From assembly GCA_025603075.1 (NCBI GenBank), contig MU626325.1:40645-104644 (forward strand): a stretch of 64,000 nucleotides of DNA. Reading direction: 5' to 3'. A program made the translations under genes and the position numbers. Below are positions 12,170 through 23,559 of this stretch, piece by piece. The DNA comes from Neoconidiobolus thromboides FSU 785 (Eukaryota > Entomophthoromycota > Entomophthoromycetes > Entomophthorales > Neoconidiobolaceae). A model generated the notes under the pieces. That model had not been told where the DNA came from, ran no database searches, and saw only the letters and a list, made by a program, of their open reading frames with translations. Position 1 is the stretch's first letter. Every line of letters starts with the position of its first letter.

Positions 12170-12272
12170 TATGGTGATGTTTTTTTTTGGCTTCATTCTT
12201 TTTCCATTTTTTAAGCACTCTTTAAGCGGAAATTTTATTAGTAAATTCTTGAACATAAAAATATATCCCCAT
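12170..12272 (-). mobile_element. MITE-A copy 3
   Basis: Starts TATGGTGATGTTTTTTTT and ends ATATATCCCCATTT; diverged ends with core conserved. Lies 75 bp after the carboxypeptidase stop codon. Confidence 0.8.
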
Positions 12273-12435
12273 TTGTTCACATTTTATAAACCTGGCTAAA
12301 ATAACACTTATTGTAAATATATTATAGTTTAGTTCTACTTCAATAGATATTATAAAAATAAAAGTAATTTCTTTATATCATTCTATCTAATACATTGGTT
12401 AATACTAGTTTTCATTTCCTCTATAGTAAAAAACT

Positions 12436-12539
12436 ATATGGGGATGTTTTTTTAGTTTCGTTACTTTTTCCATTTTTTAAGCGTTATTTGAGCAGAAAAA
12501 TTGTTAGTAAAATTTTTAAGCAAAAAAACATCCCCATAT
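12436..12539 (-). mobile_element. MITE-A copy 4
   Basis: Intact ends ATATGGGGATG...CATCCCCATAT, reverse orientation. Confidence 0.85.
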
Positions 12540-12909
12540 GAGTAGTTGAGAATAAATTAAGCAATTGAGTTTTAGTATCATAGAAACCATACTAAATAAA
12601 TTAATATATATATTTACTATAACATTGAAACAATAAAATGACTTATTACAAAAGCCTAAGATTATAAAGTATTTACTTAGATTATCTATAAAATATAAAA
12701 ATATATTATAAATCAAAATTAAAACCAATATGTTGTAATTTTTATTACTAATAATTTGCTCACTACCTTTTTCAAATTCATTCTCTCTTTTTTTCCCTCA
12801 TTATTTTTCAACCAATAAAAGTTTTACGATTACCATTTAAAATCTCAAACAAATTTTATCGCTTAGTGACTTAATTTAAATTTTGAAATTTTTTTAAGTA
12901 TTTAAAACA

Positions 12910-13660
12910 ATGAATGCAGGTGGAGCGACCACACGAATTAAGAAAGTAAGCCCGCATAGATTTCAAAAAAAGAATTTGGTTAATTTTTGATCAGGAAATC
13001 CAACGCTTAAATGCGGATCCAGCACCGGGTATTACAGCTACTCCTCATGAAGATAATATTCGTTATTTCGATGTGATTATTGTTGGCCCTAGGCAATCAC
13101 CTTTTGAAGGTAAGTGAAAATAGAACCGAATAAAATTATGGCCTAAAAAGAGCTTTATTAAACGATTGATTTATCATAAATAGATGGAGTGTTCAAATTA
13201 GAATTGTTTTTACCAGAAGGTTACCCAATGGCCCCACCAAAGGTTCGGTTCCTTACTAAAATTTATCATCCTAATATTGATAAATTAGGTAGGATTTGCT
13301 TGGATATATTGAAAGGTAGCTATCCTCTTATATAGTTTTATTATATTTTATCTTGGTCTTTGGTTTTTCGTTTTATTGTTTAGTTGATGTAAATGTGAAT
13401 TAAATAATTTTAAAAAATTAGACCGTTGGTCCCCAGCGTTGCAAATACGTACAGTTTTATTATCCATTCAAGCATTATTGTCAGCACCCAATCCAGATGA
13501 TCCTTTGGCTAACGATGTGGCACAGAAATGGAAAGAGAATGAAAAGGAAGCAATTGAAACAGGTAATTTATATTGATGATTCAAAAGATTAATTTTTAAT
13601 GAGATTTCTTTTTATTAATTAGCTAAAGAATGGACTAAAAAATTTGCTGTTAGTGAATAA
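12910..13660 (+). CDS. UBC13: Ubiquitin-conjugating enzyme E2 N (Ubc13)
   Basis: Five exons: 12910-12945, 12995-13109, 13184-13315, 13422-13562 and 13623-13660, all GT-AG and in phase, giving 153 aa. The UBC fold is complete, with the YHPN motif followed by [10 protein letters not shown] carrying the active-site Cys, then [19 protein letters not shown], typical of Ubc13 rather than other E2s. With a Uev/Mms2 partner, Ubc13 builds K63-linked ubiquitin chains used in post-replication DNA repair and endosomal sorting; the partner is not in this window. The gene is convergent with the unknown 118-aa gene at 14239-14674. The start ATG is preceded by AAAACA. Four introns in a gene this small mark the intron-dense block. 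Confidence 0.95.
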
Positions 13661-14238
13661 GATGGAGAGCTAGTTTTAGGAAGGTTTATTTAAACAGTTT
13701 TTTTTAATAAATTTGAAGACGTTTTTTTTAATACCTTGTTTTAATAACTGGCTTTATGGCGTGGTGCTATGCTATAAGAAACTACATTATTATGATAGTT
13801 GTTTGTTGCATCTATTGAGTATGAAATACAATAATTTTATAGTTTCGTATATTAGTGATTTTTCAATAAAAGCTAATCATATTTTAATAAAAGACAAAGA
13901 TAATAAATGATCAATCGATTAATTTACAAAAGTTAATTAAATATAAAACTATGAAGTAATCACTAATTAGATTATTATTAAAAATGAATTTTATTTTTCA
14001 ATATAAAACAATAACCTATTTTAATTTGACATTGTTTTGTAAAAACTGTATTTTATTTTGAATTTATAACAATAATCGATATACTTGAAATTCCACTATC
14101 TCATTGATTTAACCTAGAAAAAGTCGTATTTATTTAAATAATAAAGCCCCAATTTCGTTATTCCTATATCCATCGTTATCGTCCATCCCCTCCCTTTTTT
14201 CCTTCTTTCCTACTATTCATTCTATTCATTGTTGTCTC
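13661..14238. other. Convergent 3' intergenic
   Basis: AT-rich spacer between two genes facing each other. The open frame at 13713-13910 begins at TTG and has no supporting signal. AATAAA-like polyadenylation signals occur on both strands. Confidence 0.5.
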
Positions 14239-14674
14239 TTAATACTCAATAAAGTCTCTATTCCCTCTTCTATCAATAATTCTTCTCGATAAATTTTCAT
14301 AATGAATTTGCTTTAAATAGCCATTAACTTCTAAATAGCTTGGATTATTCATTCGTACTTGGGACAAATCTTCTTCAATTCCTTGGTCTAAAGAGAGTTG
14401 TTCAAAATCAATATCGAGGGAGATAATATCATCTTCTTTTTGGCTCAATTTTCTAAAGGAGAGAAAGACTGTTAATCATTGATTATAGTTCAATTACATT
14501 ATAAAATAATTTCAAAAAAACTTACCCCTCAAAATTCCCCGAATAATTAAATTCTCCAATAATTTTATTCCTTTTAATATTATAGCCACTTTGATTGTCT
14601 TCAAAATTCATTATATCAACTACTAGTGGAGCCTCAATAATGGATTCAATATTTCTTTTTGTTTGAAAAATCAT
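14239..14674 (-). CDS. Uncharacterised 118-aa protein (two exons)
   Basis: Exons 14526-14674 and 14239-14452 join in phase across a 73-nt intron (GTAAGT...TTTAG), giving 118 aa from the ATG at 14674. The apparent start at 14448 is a TTG inside exon 2. The middle (about residues 52-78) is acidic and the C-terminal third is basic and polar (NLSRRIIDRRGNRDFIEY). No signal peptide, membrane segment or Cys motif. I do not recognise a family. The consistent splice phase and its place among conserved intron-bearing genes make it likely real. Confidence 0.65.
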
Positions 14675-15063
14675 TAATTTATTTGGAGAAAGAGGCTTTG
14701 ATAAAATAAATTACTCAAATTGATTGCTGATGCGTTAGGGATCAGTATCAAATCAAGATGCTTAAAGGAGTACCATATTTGGTTAATGACGAATTCCTTA
14801 AAATGATTGGTGTTTTCGAGTTAGGTTTCAAATTAAGCTTAGCTTAACTTTTATAATTATAAAAGCTGAATATATAGTTACAAAAAAGAGATTTAACAAT
14901 AATAAAAGAAACAGGATATTCTTAGTATTTTTATTTTATTTTATTTTATTTTATTTTAAATTTTAAATCTAACTATTGATTTTTTACTATTTTAACTTGA
15001 TAATATTTTATTGGTTTTAAAATCGAAAATTATCTAATTTTACATATAACAGATTTTACAGAT
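14675..15063. other. Upstream region of the 118-aa gene, with TTTTA repeat
   Basis: Contains a pure (TTTTA)n microsatellite at about 14928-14957. Nothing else recognised. Confidence 0.5.
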
Positions 15064-15172
15064 AATATGGGGATGTATTTCTGTATTTAGTAATTTTACT
15101 AATAATTTTTCCACGTAGATAACGCTTAAAAGATCGAAAAAGTAATGAAGCAAAAAAAAAACATCCCCATAT
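15064..15172 (+). mobile_element. MITE-A copy 5
   Basis: Intact ATATGGGGATG...CATCCCCATAT ends. First of a cluster of five in under 1 kb. Confidence 0.85.
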
Positions 15173-15290
15173 AATAACTGCTTTCTTAAAATAACCATTA
15201 AATAGGTAATAAATCAGCAATAACTTTAAATAAATCTTAATAAATAAACTCATTTAGTAGTCTTTTGTTTTTTCTATATTAATTTTAAAC

Positions 15291-15396
15291 ATACGGGGAT
15301 GTATTTTTGTATTCAAGACTTTTACTCAATTCTTTCACTTAAAATAGCGCTTAAAACATGGAAAAAGTAATGAAGCCAAAAAAAACACCCCCATAT
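15291..15396 (+). mobile_element. MITE-A copy 6
   Basis: ATACGGGGATGTATTTTTG...CACCCCCATATA, forward. Confidence 0.85.
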
Positions 15397-15623
15397 ATAT
15401 TTAATATTAATTAATATACCATATTTTATAAAATTTTGAATTGAAATTTACATAGATTTATATTAATTAGTAAAGCATAATTTTTTATATTTTTTATTTA
15501 ATAACTAACTTAATTAACTTAGTTTTTACCCATTTATATTCAAAAAAATAATATTAAAGACACGAAAATTAAGCTGTTTTTTATTGCTATTATATAAAAA
15601 TTAAATTTTATAAAAGCAATAGT

Positions 15624-15728
15624 ATATGGGGATGTTTTTTTGACTTCATTACTTTTTCCATTTTTAAGCACTATTTGAGTGGAAAATTTGTTAGTGAAAT
15701 CCTTAAACATAAAAATACATCCCTATAT
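15624..15728 (-). mobile_element. MITE-A copy 7
   Basis: ATATGGGGATGTTTTTTTGACTTC... ending ACATCCCTATAT, reverse. Confidence 0.85.
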
Positions 15729-15797
15729 TTTATTATTAATAACTTTAATGTTCTTTAGTTTATAATAATAAAATTTATCAATAACAATAAATATAAA

Positions 15798-15878
15798 GGC
15801 ATGTTTTTTTGTCTAAAAATTTTATCAATAACTTTTCTATTTGAATAATCTTTAAAAACAATAAAATTAGAAAAAACA
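15798..15878 (+). mobile_element. MITE-A copy 8, degraded
   Basis: A shortened, diverged forward copy (GGCATGTTTTTTTGTCTAAAAA...AGAAAAAACAT) directly abutting copy 9, so a younger copy seems to have inserted at the end of an older one. Confidence 0.55.
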
Positions 15879-15980
15879 TTTGGGGATGTATTTTTGTGTA
15901 AGAATTTTATTAACAAATTTTTCGCTTAAATAGTGCTTAAAAAATAGAAAAAGTAATGAAGTCAAAAAAACATTCTCATT
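15879..15980 (+). mobile_element. MITE-A copy 9
   Basis: TTGGGGATGTATTTTTG... with right end eroded to CATTCTCATTCTATA. Confidence 0.8.
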
Positions 15981-16317
15981 CTATATAAACTTTTTGGCTC
16001 TATTTGTATTTTAATAAAATTATCAATATAAAAGTTTAAATAATACTAAAATAAGATTGGAACTTGTAAGTTATTTCCATTTATGGTTTATGTATTTTTG
16101 TATAAAAAAAGTAAATGTCTTCAACTTGAAGCTTTAGCATTTACTATAAAAAAAACAATGTATTATATATAGATGGAAAAAAATTTAGTCTTTAATTTAC
16201 ATGAAAATATGTAAATTTTTTCAAGTAAATGACAATGTTTTAATTTAAAAAACATAAACAATAAATGAAAATAATGTAATAAACCAATTCTCACTTAAAA
16301 ATTTTACTATGAATTCT

Positions 16318-19300
16318 TTATTCTTTTCTCAATTTTTTTAATGTATCTAAGAAACTATCACTTGGTGGTGAAGAATCTGAATCCGAGTTAAAATCAAACA
16401 CTTCACCTTCAATTATTATATTATCCCTTTTAATACTTTTGTTGGTCTCACTATCTTCCATCTTGAGTCCATCGTTATCTAATTCGTCATTTAAATTTAA
16501 TCTTGAAACTTCTCTTTTTAAACTCAATGTAATTTCATTATCACTTAATTCAATAATGCTACTTTGGTCATTTAAATCGTTATCTTTATTATCTTTAATG
16601 TTATCTTCATTATTATCATTATTTAATAAAATACTATTATCTTCTTGTTGTATTTCTAAATCAGTTGAACTTCCAATACTCGAACTCAATAATCTATTAT
16701 TCAAACATTCATTGTCACTTTCTGATAACTCATTGTTATTATCAAAAGTAACTGTATGCAACAAATTTATAAATTGATCTTGTGATAAAAATCCATTACT
16801 CACTCCTAAATAAGAACATTAGTATTAATATAACTCTAAATTTAACTATTAAAAAATACTCAAGCCTTTACCTTTACAATAATCACAAATAATACTTTTC
16901 CATATTGATAATTTATAAAGTGAAGTATAATTTCCGATTATAAATAAATGATATTTTGCCCTTGATAAGGCTACATTGATACGATTGGAATTATTCAAAA
17001 ATTGATTAGAATAGCTAGATGTACGTACACAAGATAATATTATTATACTTTTTTCAGCTCCTTGAAAAGCATCCACTGTTGATACTTTAATCTTACTTCT
17101 TTTGTTCTTTCCATAAATAGTAGTGAGTTTATGCTCAATTTTTTCTACTTGAGATTTATACATACATATAACTCCAATTTCAATAGGTTGGATTTTAGTG
17201 TTAACTAATTTAGTTATTAACTCAATAATTAACTCAACTTCTTTTTCATTATGATAAGAGCGACTTATTTTACTTATACTTTCCTATTAAAATTTATTGT
17301 TATTACTATGTAAATAATAATATTATAAGTATAAACTTACTCTTCCGGTCTCAATATTAATAAAACAAAGTGTAGGTAAGTTCATTAATAAAGGTCTCCT
17401 ATCCTTTTCATTAATTCCATTAATTAATTTTTTATTATAAAACAAATTATTTGATAATTGAGCGATTATTGGATGACATCTATACTGAGATTTTAGCATA
17501 ACTGGTATTAAATGATTTTTAATCAATCGATCAAATAAAGTTAATTTTAGTTTATTTTTTAACAATGAATTATTATTAATATTAGTTAATGTTGGTGGTA
17601 ATTGTAATGGATCTCCAACTAACAGTAACTTTTTAGGTTGAAATTTTAATATTGGTAATAAAGATAAACCTTCAGTTAATTGGGATACTTCATCCATAAA
17701 TAATATGTCGAACAATTGATTTTCTAAACATGGGAAATTACTAGCTAAACAAGTTACGGCTATTACATTAGTTGATGTTACTATTTTTTCAATTTTTAAT
17801 GAATCATTCATATTTTGAAATTTTGTTATTGTTTTATTAATTAATTTATAATCTTCATTTGATAAATTATCTTCATTTAATAAGCTTTTTAATTCTTTGA
17901 TATCTTCTTCTAATTTTTTCTTGGATTGTATACAATAAGGTAATATCGTTCTATTAATTCTTTTTAAACTACCAACTCTAATAAATTCTTCATAATCTAA
18001 TTTTAGTAAGTTTAATAATATATTATCTACTGCAGTATTCGTCATGCAACTTATTAGTATCCGAGGTTTTTTAATTTTGTAATTTAATTCACTAACTCTA
18101 TTTGTAAATAAAATACATATCCCTAATAAATAACTTTTTCCCGAACCAAATACTCCATGTATTAGTAAACATGGTTTTATATTATAAATTAATTGGTCTT
18201 TATATGATTTTAAGGCTATAAATTGATCTTTGTTTAATTGATATTCAATTAAATATTCATCTAATATTTCATTGATTGAGTTATTAAATTTTTCTTTTTC
18301 TTTTCCTTTCAATAAAGAATAATAATCCCACAAATTTATATTTTCTTTAACTTCTTCTTTTTGTTCTATTTTAATTTCTTCTATTTCTGTTTCTTCTATT
18401 ATGTTTTCTTCAATTGATTTATATTGTTGTAGTGGATTAATTAAATAATTTAATAATGAATCACTTCCATCGTTTTGTAATAAAGAATCTAAAATATAAA
18501 TACAACTATTAGTTAATTAATATTAATATTATATTACATGAAACAATAATAGTAAAATAATAATGATAAAATAATAAAAATAGAAATATTACCAATAATA
18601 GAAGCTTCTGATGCAATATTAATACTTTTAATAATAATTGGTTTACCAATCATAATTTTTCGAATTAATCCTCTGGATTTATTAATATCAGATAAAGTTA
18701 AAAATCCTAGCTTTAAATAATATATTACTATTACTGTTATTACTATTTATTATATAATATGATTTACTTGTATACTGTTTCCTGAACAACCATGATAAAT
18801 ACTTCGAAACATTAATGTTTCATTATATAAAAAGCTATTGTTTAAAGATATTATCCATAGATCATCTAATATATTATTATTTAATAAAATATATTATGTT
18901 ATATTATACTCTCATGATAATGTTATTATTATTACCCTTCATAAAACTAAATTAATATTGTTAACTATCAATGTATAAATTCAATAAATGATTACTCTGA
19001 GAAATCTTTTTTCTTTTTGAAATTTAATTGAAGATTACAAAATAATTTTCCATTAGGAATAATTCCAACCTCATTAGTTTGATTTTTTAAATCTTCATCG
19101 TCAAATAAATCAAAATTAGAATCCATAGCTAATATTCTATTAATAATTAAATTATTATTACCATTATTTATTTATTAAATCTTTCATATTATCAAACTAC
19201 CTAATCTCTTTCTCATCAAATTCTTTATAAAAACTATTAGAATAATTTGCATTCGAAACTTCTTTTTCGATATATGTGATTCTTTTTTGAGCAGCAAAGT

Positions 19301-20475
19301 TAATTGTTGACATTAAATTGCACTAATAATAAATTAACAACTTATTATTTCATACCTATAATAAATTTTACTTGCAAACTATCTTTAATTAAAGCAATAT
19401 GATATTTCTTATATTCTTCAAAAGAATTCTAAGTATAATAAAATTAAGTAAATCATATTATTATTATGTTAGCTACACTTACAAATTTCAGTGGTATATA
19501 ATTTAATTTACAATTAAATGAGTATTTAACATCCGTTGCAAAAAACAACTCATCGACAGAAAAACCCTCCTCTTGTTTCTTTTGAATTAAATTTTGATCT
19601 CCCTTTTTATTAACAGTATTACTATAACTCACTACATTCGAGTTATTATATATACGATTCAACCCCATACTATTACTTCTATTACTATTTAAATCAGTCC
19701 TATAAGATGGTATAGGTGGTTTTATAGGTTTTGGTTTAAATAGTTCCTAAAAATTAATTTAATTAAAGCTTTATTTTTAAAGAAATTAAAAATTCTCACG
19801 TTTTCATTTTGCATTTGATTAAAATTCATACTATTATTTCTACTTATATCTAAATCAGGTCTATATGGAGAAATAAATGGTTTAATTGGTTTTGGTTTAA
19901 ATAGTTCCTAAATAAAAATTAATCAATCCACTTCCAATACCAAAAAAAGCCAAAGAAATCTTTACATCTTCTGATTCCATTTTTTGTACTTCCATCCTCT
20001 TACCCACTTTAACTTTATCTTGTTTCACTTCTTTTTCATCTCCTTCAACTATTTTTTTGTCACCCGCCTTTTCTTTTTTTATTTCAATATCATCCATTTC
20101 TTCTTCAACTTGTACTAAATAACCATTGAATTCCAATTCTGTACCATATTCGACATCTTCCACACGAGTGAATATACTAAACTAAGTTAAATAATATTTT
20201 TATATTTGTGATATTGTTACTTACCGATCAATTTTATTTTTGTTTTCGTCAAATAAAGTAATCTATTATTAAACAGCCAAACTCAATTTTTAAATTAATA
20301 TAAAAACCTGAAGAAATTTACTTTTTTCCCTAGAATATCAGTGACTATATGACCTTTTAAAAGATTGATTAATCTTTAACAGAATCAATAAGTCTAATTC
20401 CATAATCTTACCTTCTTTCCATTTCTTTGCTTTTTTCAATTTTTGATGTGTATATAATGCGTTAAACCGTTTCAT
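16318..20475 (-). CDS. ZGRF1: ZGRF1-type DNA helicase (15 coding exons)
   Basis: Exons from the ATG: 20412-20475, 20322-20353, 20225-20262, 19966-20176, 19800-19907, 19483-19746, 19372-19428, 19201-19322, 18996-19136, 18936-18946, 18768-18865, 18593-18710, 17341-18488, 16872-17283, 16318-16805. All phases agree: 3312 nt, 1103 aa. The N-terminal ZGRF/DUF2439 domain begins LYTHQKLKKAKKWKEG and ends ELEFNGYLVQVEEEM. The DDLWIIS motif precedes an SF1B (Upf1/Sen1-class) helicase: Walker A GVFGSGKS, Walker B MDEVSQ, GDPLQLPP, QYRCHP, STVDAFQGAE, NVALSRAK. ZGRF1 is a 5'-3' helicase that aids recombination repair of interstrand crosslinks. The Cys pattern of the GRF zinc finger was not seen. An acidic Asn/Asp/Ser-rich tail of about 160 aa follows the helicase. 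One exon is 11 nt. Two adjacent exons repeat ELFKPKPIKP. Confidence 0.88.
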
Positions 20476-20810
20476 TTTAAAAAGATAAATACTTTTTTGA
20501 AAAATTGGAAAAAAAGTATTGCAAATAAAGATTGCAATAATTATTGCAAAAGTTCAATTATAAAATTGATTCTAAAAATAGTAAATTAGTGTGGAATCGA
20601 TGATAGAATAGATTTTTATAAAATGTAATAAACGCTATTAGTAACCAAGTAAGGATAATGTAATAGATATATAGTTACTATTGAATAATAGCATTGTGAA
20701 ATTTACCATGTAATTCAAACTAAAGCTTATGTTAGTTTAAAATGCATTATCATTGTTAGTTTAAATACCAAAAAACAATCAGTTCAATTTTCAATCAAAA
20801 TTTATTAACA
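20476..20810. promoter_or_regulatory. Divergent promoter region between ZGRF1 and the coiled-coil gene
   Basis: The 335 bp between two divergent ATGs must hold both promoters. No TATA box in the position used by the secreted-protein genes was seen, in keeping with housekeeping-type promoters. Confidence 0.5.
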
Positions 20811-23064
20811 ATGTATAACGATAAAACCTCCAAATTTAATTTCAAATTTATTCAAAATAAAAGAAATAATGAAGAAGATAATCATTTCAATCGAACCAAA
20901 AGTTATGAGCCTATAAATCTTGAATCCTCTGAATCTAATTTCAATAATAATAATTTAAATTTTAACCAAATACCAATGCCATTTTCAACTCCAAAAGCAA
21001 ATCTTATTAAAGCAGATATCAACTTATTACATAAAAATAAAAAAGGAAAAGTGATTTATATTAAATTTAATAATATATAAATTATAATCTTTGTTTAGGC
21101 TGAAGCTAGTTTTCCTAAATTAGATAACTTAAGAGAAAAGATTGTTTCTGATATGCATACCGAAATTATAACTAATAGTGAAACTATAAAAATAGAACCA
21201 CCTGCAAAAGACAACGCAACCAAAGATCCTAAAGTTCAGTTACTTAATGTATTAAATCATATGGAAAATATGGTATTTGGTTTTATTATAAAGTATTATA
21301 TAATTTATTTTCAGGCACAAGAATTAAAGACAACCAAATTATTACTATTTGAGAAAGCTAATTTAAATGAAGAATATAAAAAAGAAAAAGAGAATGGAAA
21401 TAGAATGGAAACTAAACTGTTATTTAATTTAATTTTAATTATTTATATTAATCATTAATTATTAGTCAAGAAAAACTGGATATTTTTTCCAATAGAATTA
21501 ATGTAATTTATACTGATTAATAACAATAAAACTAATTTAATTATAGGAATATATTGGTTCACTTTCATTAAGTATGAATGAAATTAAAGAAATTCTTTTT
21601 GAAAAAATAAATACAAATTTACAAGGTAAATATAAAAATAGGTATAATTTAGATTAATTATATATTTATATAGATATTCAATCAAACAATAATATTATTA
21701 ATGAAATTATTCAAAAAAGTAAAAGTTCAAACCATTAACTCGAATAGTAAAATAATATTATAGTTGAATCAAACTTTGAAAAAAATTCCAAGCAATTAAC
21801 GCTACTTAATGAAGAAATAAAAGATATTACTGATAAGCAATCAATATCATCGATAAAAGATAAAATAGTTGAAGACAATAAATTTGTTAGAGAGCTTATT
21901 AATAATGGTTATTTTATTTATCTTATCCTAAATAGCAAACTTAAACCTATTTCTATAGAATCAAAAAAGATAGAAGATACTCTCAATTCAGGATTAAATA
22001 CTGTTGAAAATAAAATAAAAGAAGACGAAAATTTTAAAATTAAAGTTACATCTTTTATTACAAAGATTGAAGAAGAACTTTTAAAGGAGTATAAAATAAT
22101 AATAATAATAATTTTTACTAATCTGATCCTAGTAGAAATCAAATGTCAGATAAAATTTTAAGTTTAAACGAAAAGGAAGTGAAATGGAAAGAGCAATATA
22201 TAAAGTAAGTTAATATTACTATAGTTATAATATTAACTTATATTAGACTTACGTCTCAAAATCAAAAACTACAAAATAGTATTAAGAAAACAGAAGATGA
22301 TTATCAGAATTCATTGAAAAAGAACTATGAGCTTGAGAAATAGTATTGATTTATAATAATCTATCATTTGATTAATTATTATATAGTATAGCGAGTATTA
22401 AAGAAAATAGTGAAAAGAAAATTAAAGAGATTGAGTAATTATATTAATGATTTAATATTTTATTAAGATTATTTTAGGAAAGAGTTAAAAGAAAAGAATC
22501 GAAATGAAGCTTATTTTTTAGTAAAATTGACATAAATTATATAAATAATTTAATTTAAAAATAGATTGAACTATCAAATTTATTATCAGAAAAATCCATT
22601 AATTTTGAACACTTATTAAAAAATGTATAAAAAAGCAACTAAATGAAACTAATATATTTTATTATAGGAGAATATGGATCTTGCTAGAAAATCGCTGATA
22701 TCAGATGTCATCACAAAGTATAAACAAGATCAGAAAGAAGAGAAGGAAAAGGAAAAGGAAAAGGAAAAAGAGGTGATATTGACTTCAAATAAAAGGTATA
22801 TTTTTTATTGAGTTTAACTATTACTAATAAATTAGTGAAAGTAAGGATGAAAGTGTATTTGATAATCCAAATATTGTAAATTATATTATTGGGTATTCGT
22901 ATGTATTAATTAGTTTAGGAAATAAGGGAATTCCCAGACCAAGAAAACATAGATAAAGATGAGAAGAATTTAAAGGTAGATGAATAAAATAATGATCTAT
23001 TTAATAATAAGCATTTTTTTAGAAATCAACGTCAAAAAATCGACGAGGAAGGAAGCGAAATTAA
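20811..23064 (+). CDS. Intron-rich coiled-coil protein, function unknown
   Basis: Exons followed in phase: 20811-21050, 21099-21272, 21315-21418, 21466-21502, 21547-21625, 21674-21718, 21764-22088, 22133-22204, 22247-22342, 22387-22434, then 22478-22520 and about four more. The product is roughly 520 aa. The first 80 residues are polar and Asn-rich (with PMPFSTPK). The rest is heptad-like, rich in Lys, Glu, Leu and Ile, with an EKEKEKEKE run near the C-terminus, so it should be an elongated coiled coil. The last exon gives KSTSKNRRGRKRN, a possible nuclear signal. The 3' end is uncertain: read-through of a short putative intron would stop at 22956 instead of 23064. Some donors (GTGATT, GTTATT) are weak. 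It resembles chromosome-axis or kinetochore coiled-coil proteins only in general character. Confidence 0.65.
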
Positions 23065-23246
23065 TGTATTAACTTTTGAACCTTTTTCAATTATAATAAT
23101 CATCCAGCTTATTTAATAGAATAAAACCTATATTAGCTTTAATAAAACACATTTAATATAATCCTTTATTAACAAAACGTCCAATTGTTATCCTTAACAT
23201 TAATTAATATACTTATAAAGTTTTATCTCAATTAATGGTTATAAAA

Positions 23247-23489
23247 TCAAGGATAACATAACGTAGCATCTTTAGCTCCACCACAAGAACCTGATTTAAA
23301 AAAACAAGTCCATCCTGAACCTGATTTGGACCAGCATTCTGGTGCTCGTGATAATGCAGGGGAATAAAGTACACCATCTAGTTTACAACTATCACTTGAT
23401 TTTGGACAATCGGAACTGGTGGGATCTAACAGTGGGGAACTCATTGTTAATGAAGCTAATACTGACATAATATAGATAACAAATTGCAT
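23247..23489 (-). CDS. Small secreted cysteine-rich protein
   Basis: An 80-aa single-exon protein with a hydrophobic N-terminal signal peptide (about residues 1-18) and a mature part of about 62 residues holding six cysteines (C28, C35, C52, C62, C69, C78), an even number suggesting three disulfides. No family recognised; size and Cys content are those of fungal secreted effectors or defence peptides, but function is not shown. TATATAAAT lies about 62 bp upstream. It is convergent with the coiled-coil gene. Confidence 0.7.
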   Translation of the reverse strand: MQFVIYIMSVLASLTMSSPLLDPTSSDCPKSSDSCKLDGVLYSPALSRAPECWSKSGSGWTCFFKSGSCGGAKDATLCYP

Positions 23490-23550
23490 AGTGATATTTT
23501 TTGAGAAAAATCGATAAAAAAACTTCAGTATTAAAAGTAAATTAAAGACT

Positions 23551-23559
23551 ATTTATATA
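23551..23559 (-). promoter_or_regulatory. TATA box of the small secreted protein gene
   Basis: TATATAAAT on the minus strand, about 62 bp before the ATG at 23489. Confidence 0.6.

Noticed and set aside
15064-15980. CRISPR-like array in the MITE cluster
   Set aside because: Units are on both strands, spacing is irregular and each has inverted terminal repeats; the organism is eukaryotic.
16439-16777. Plus-strand 112-codon ORF opposite the ZGRF1 acidic tail
   Set aside because: Ser/Leu-rich shadow of an Asp/Asn/Ser-rich exon that joins the helicase in phase.
21918-22142. Minus-strand ORF over the coiled-coil gene
   Set aside because: Shadow; the plus strand is part of an exon chain with consistent phases.
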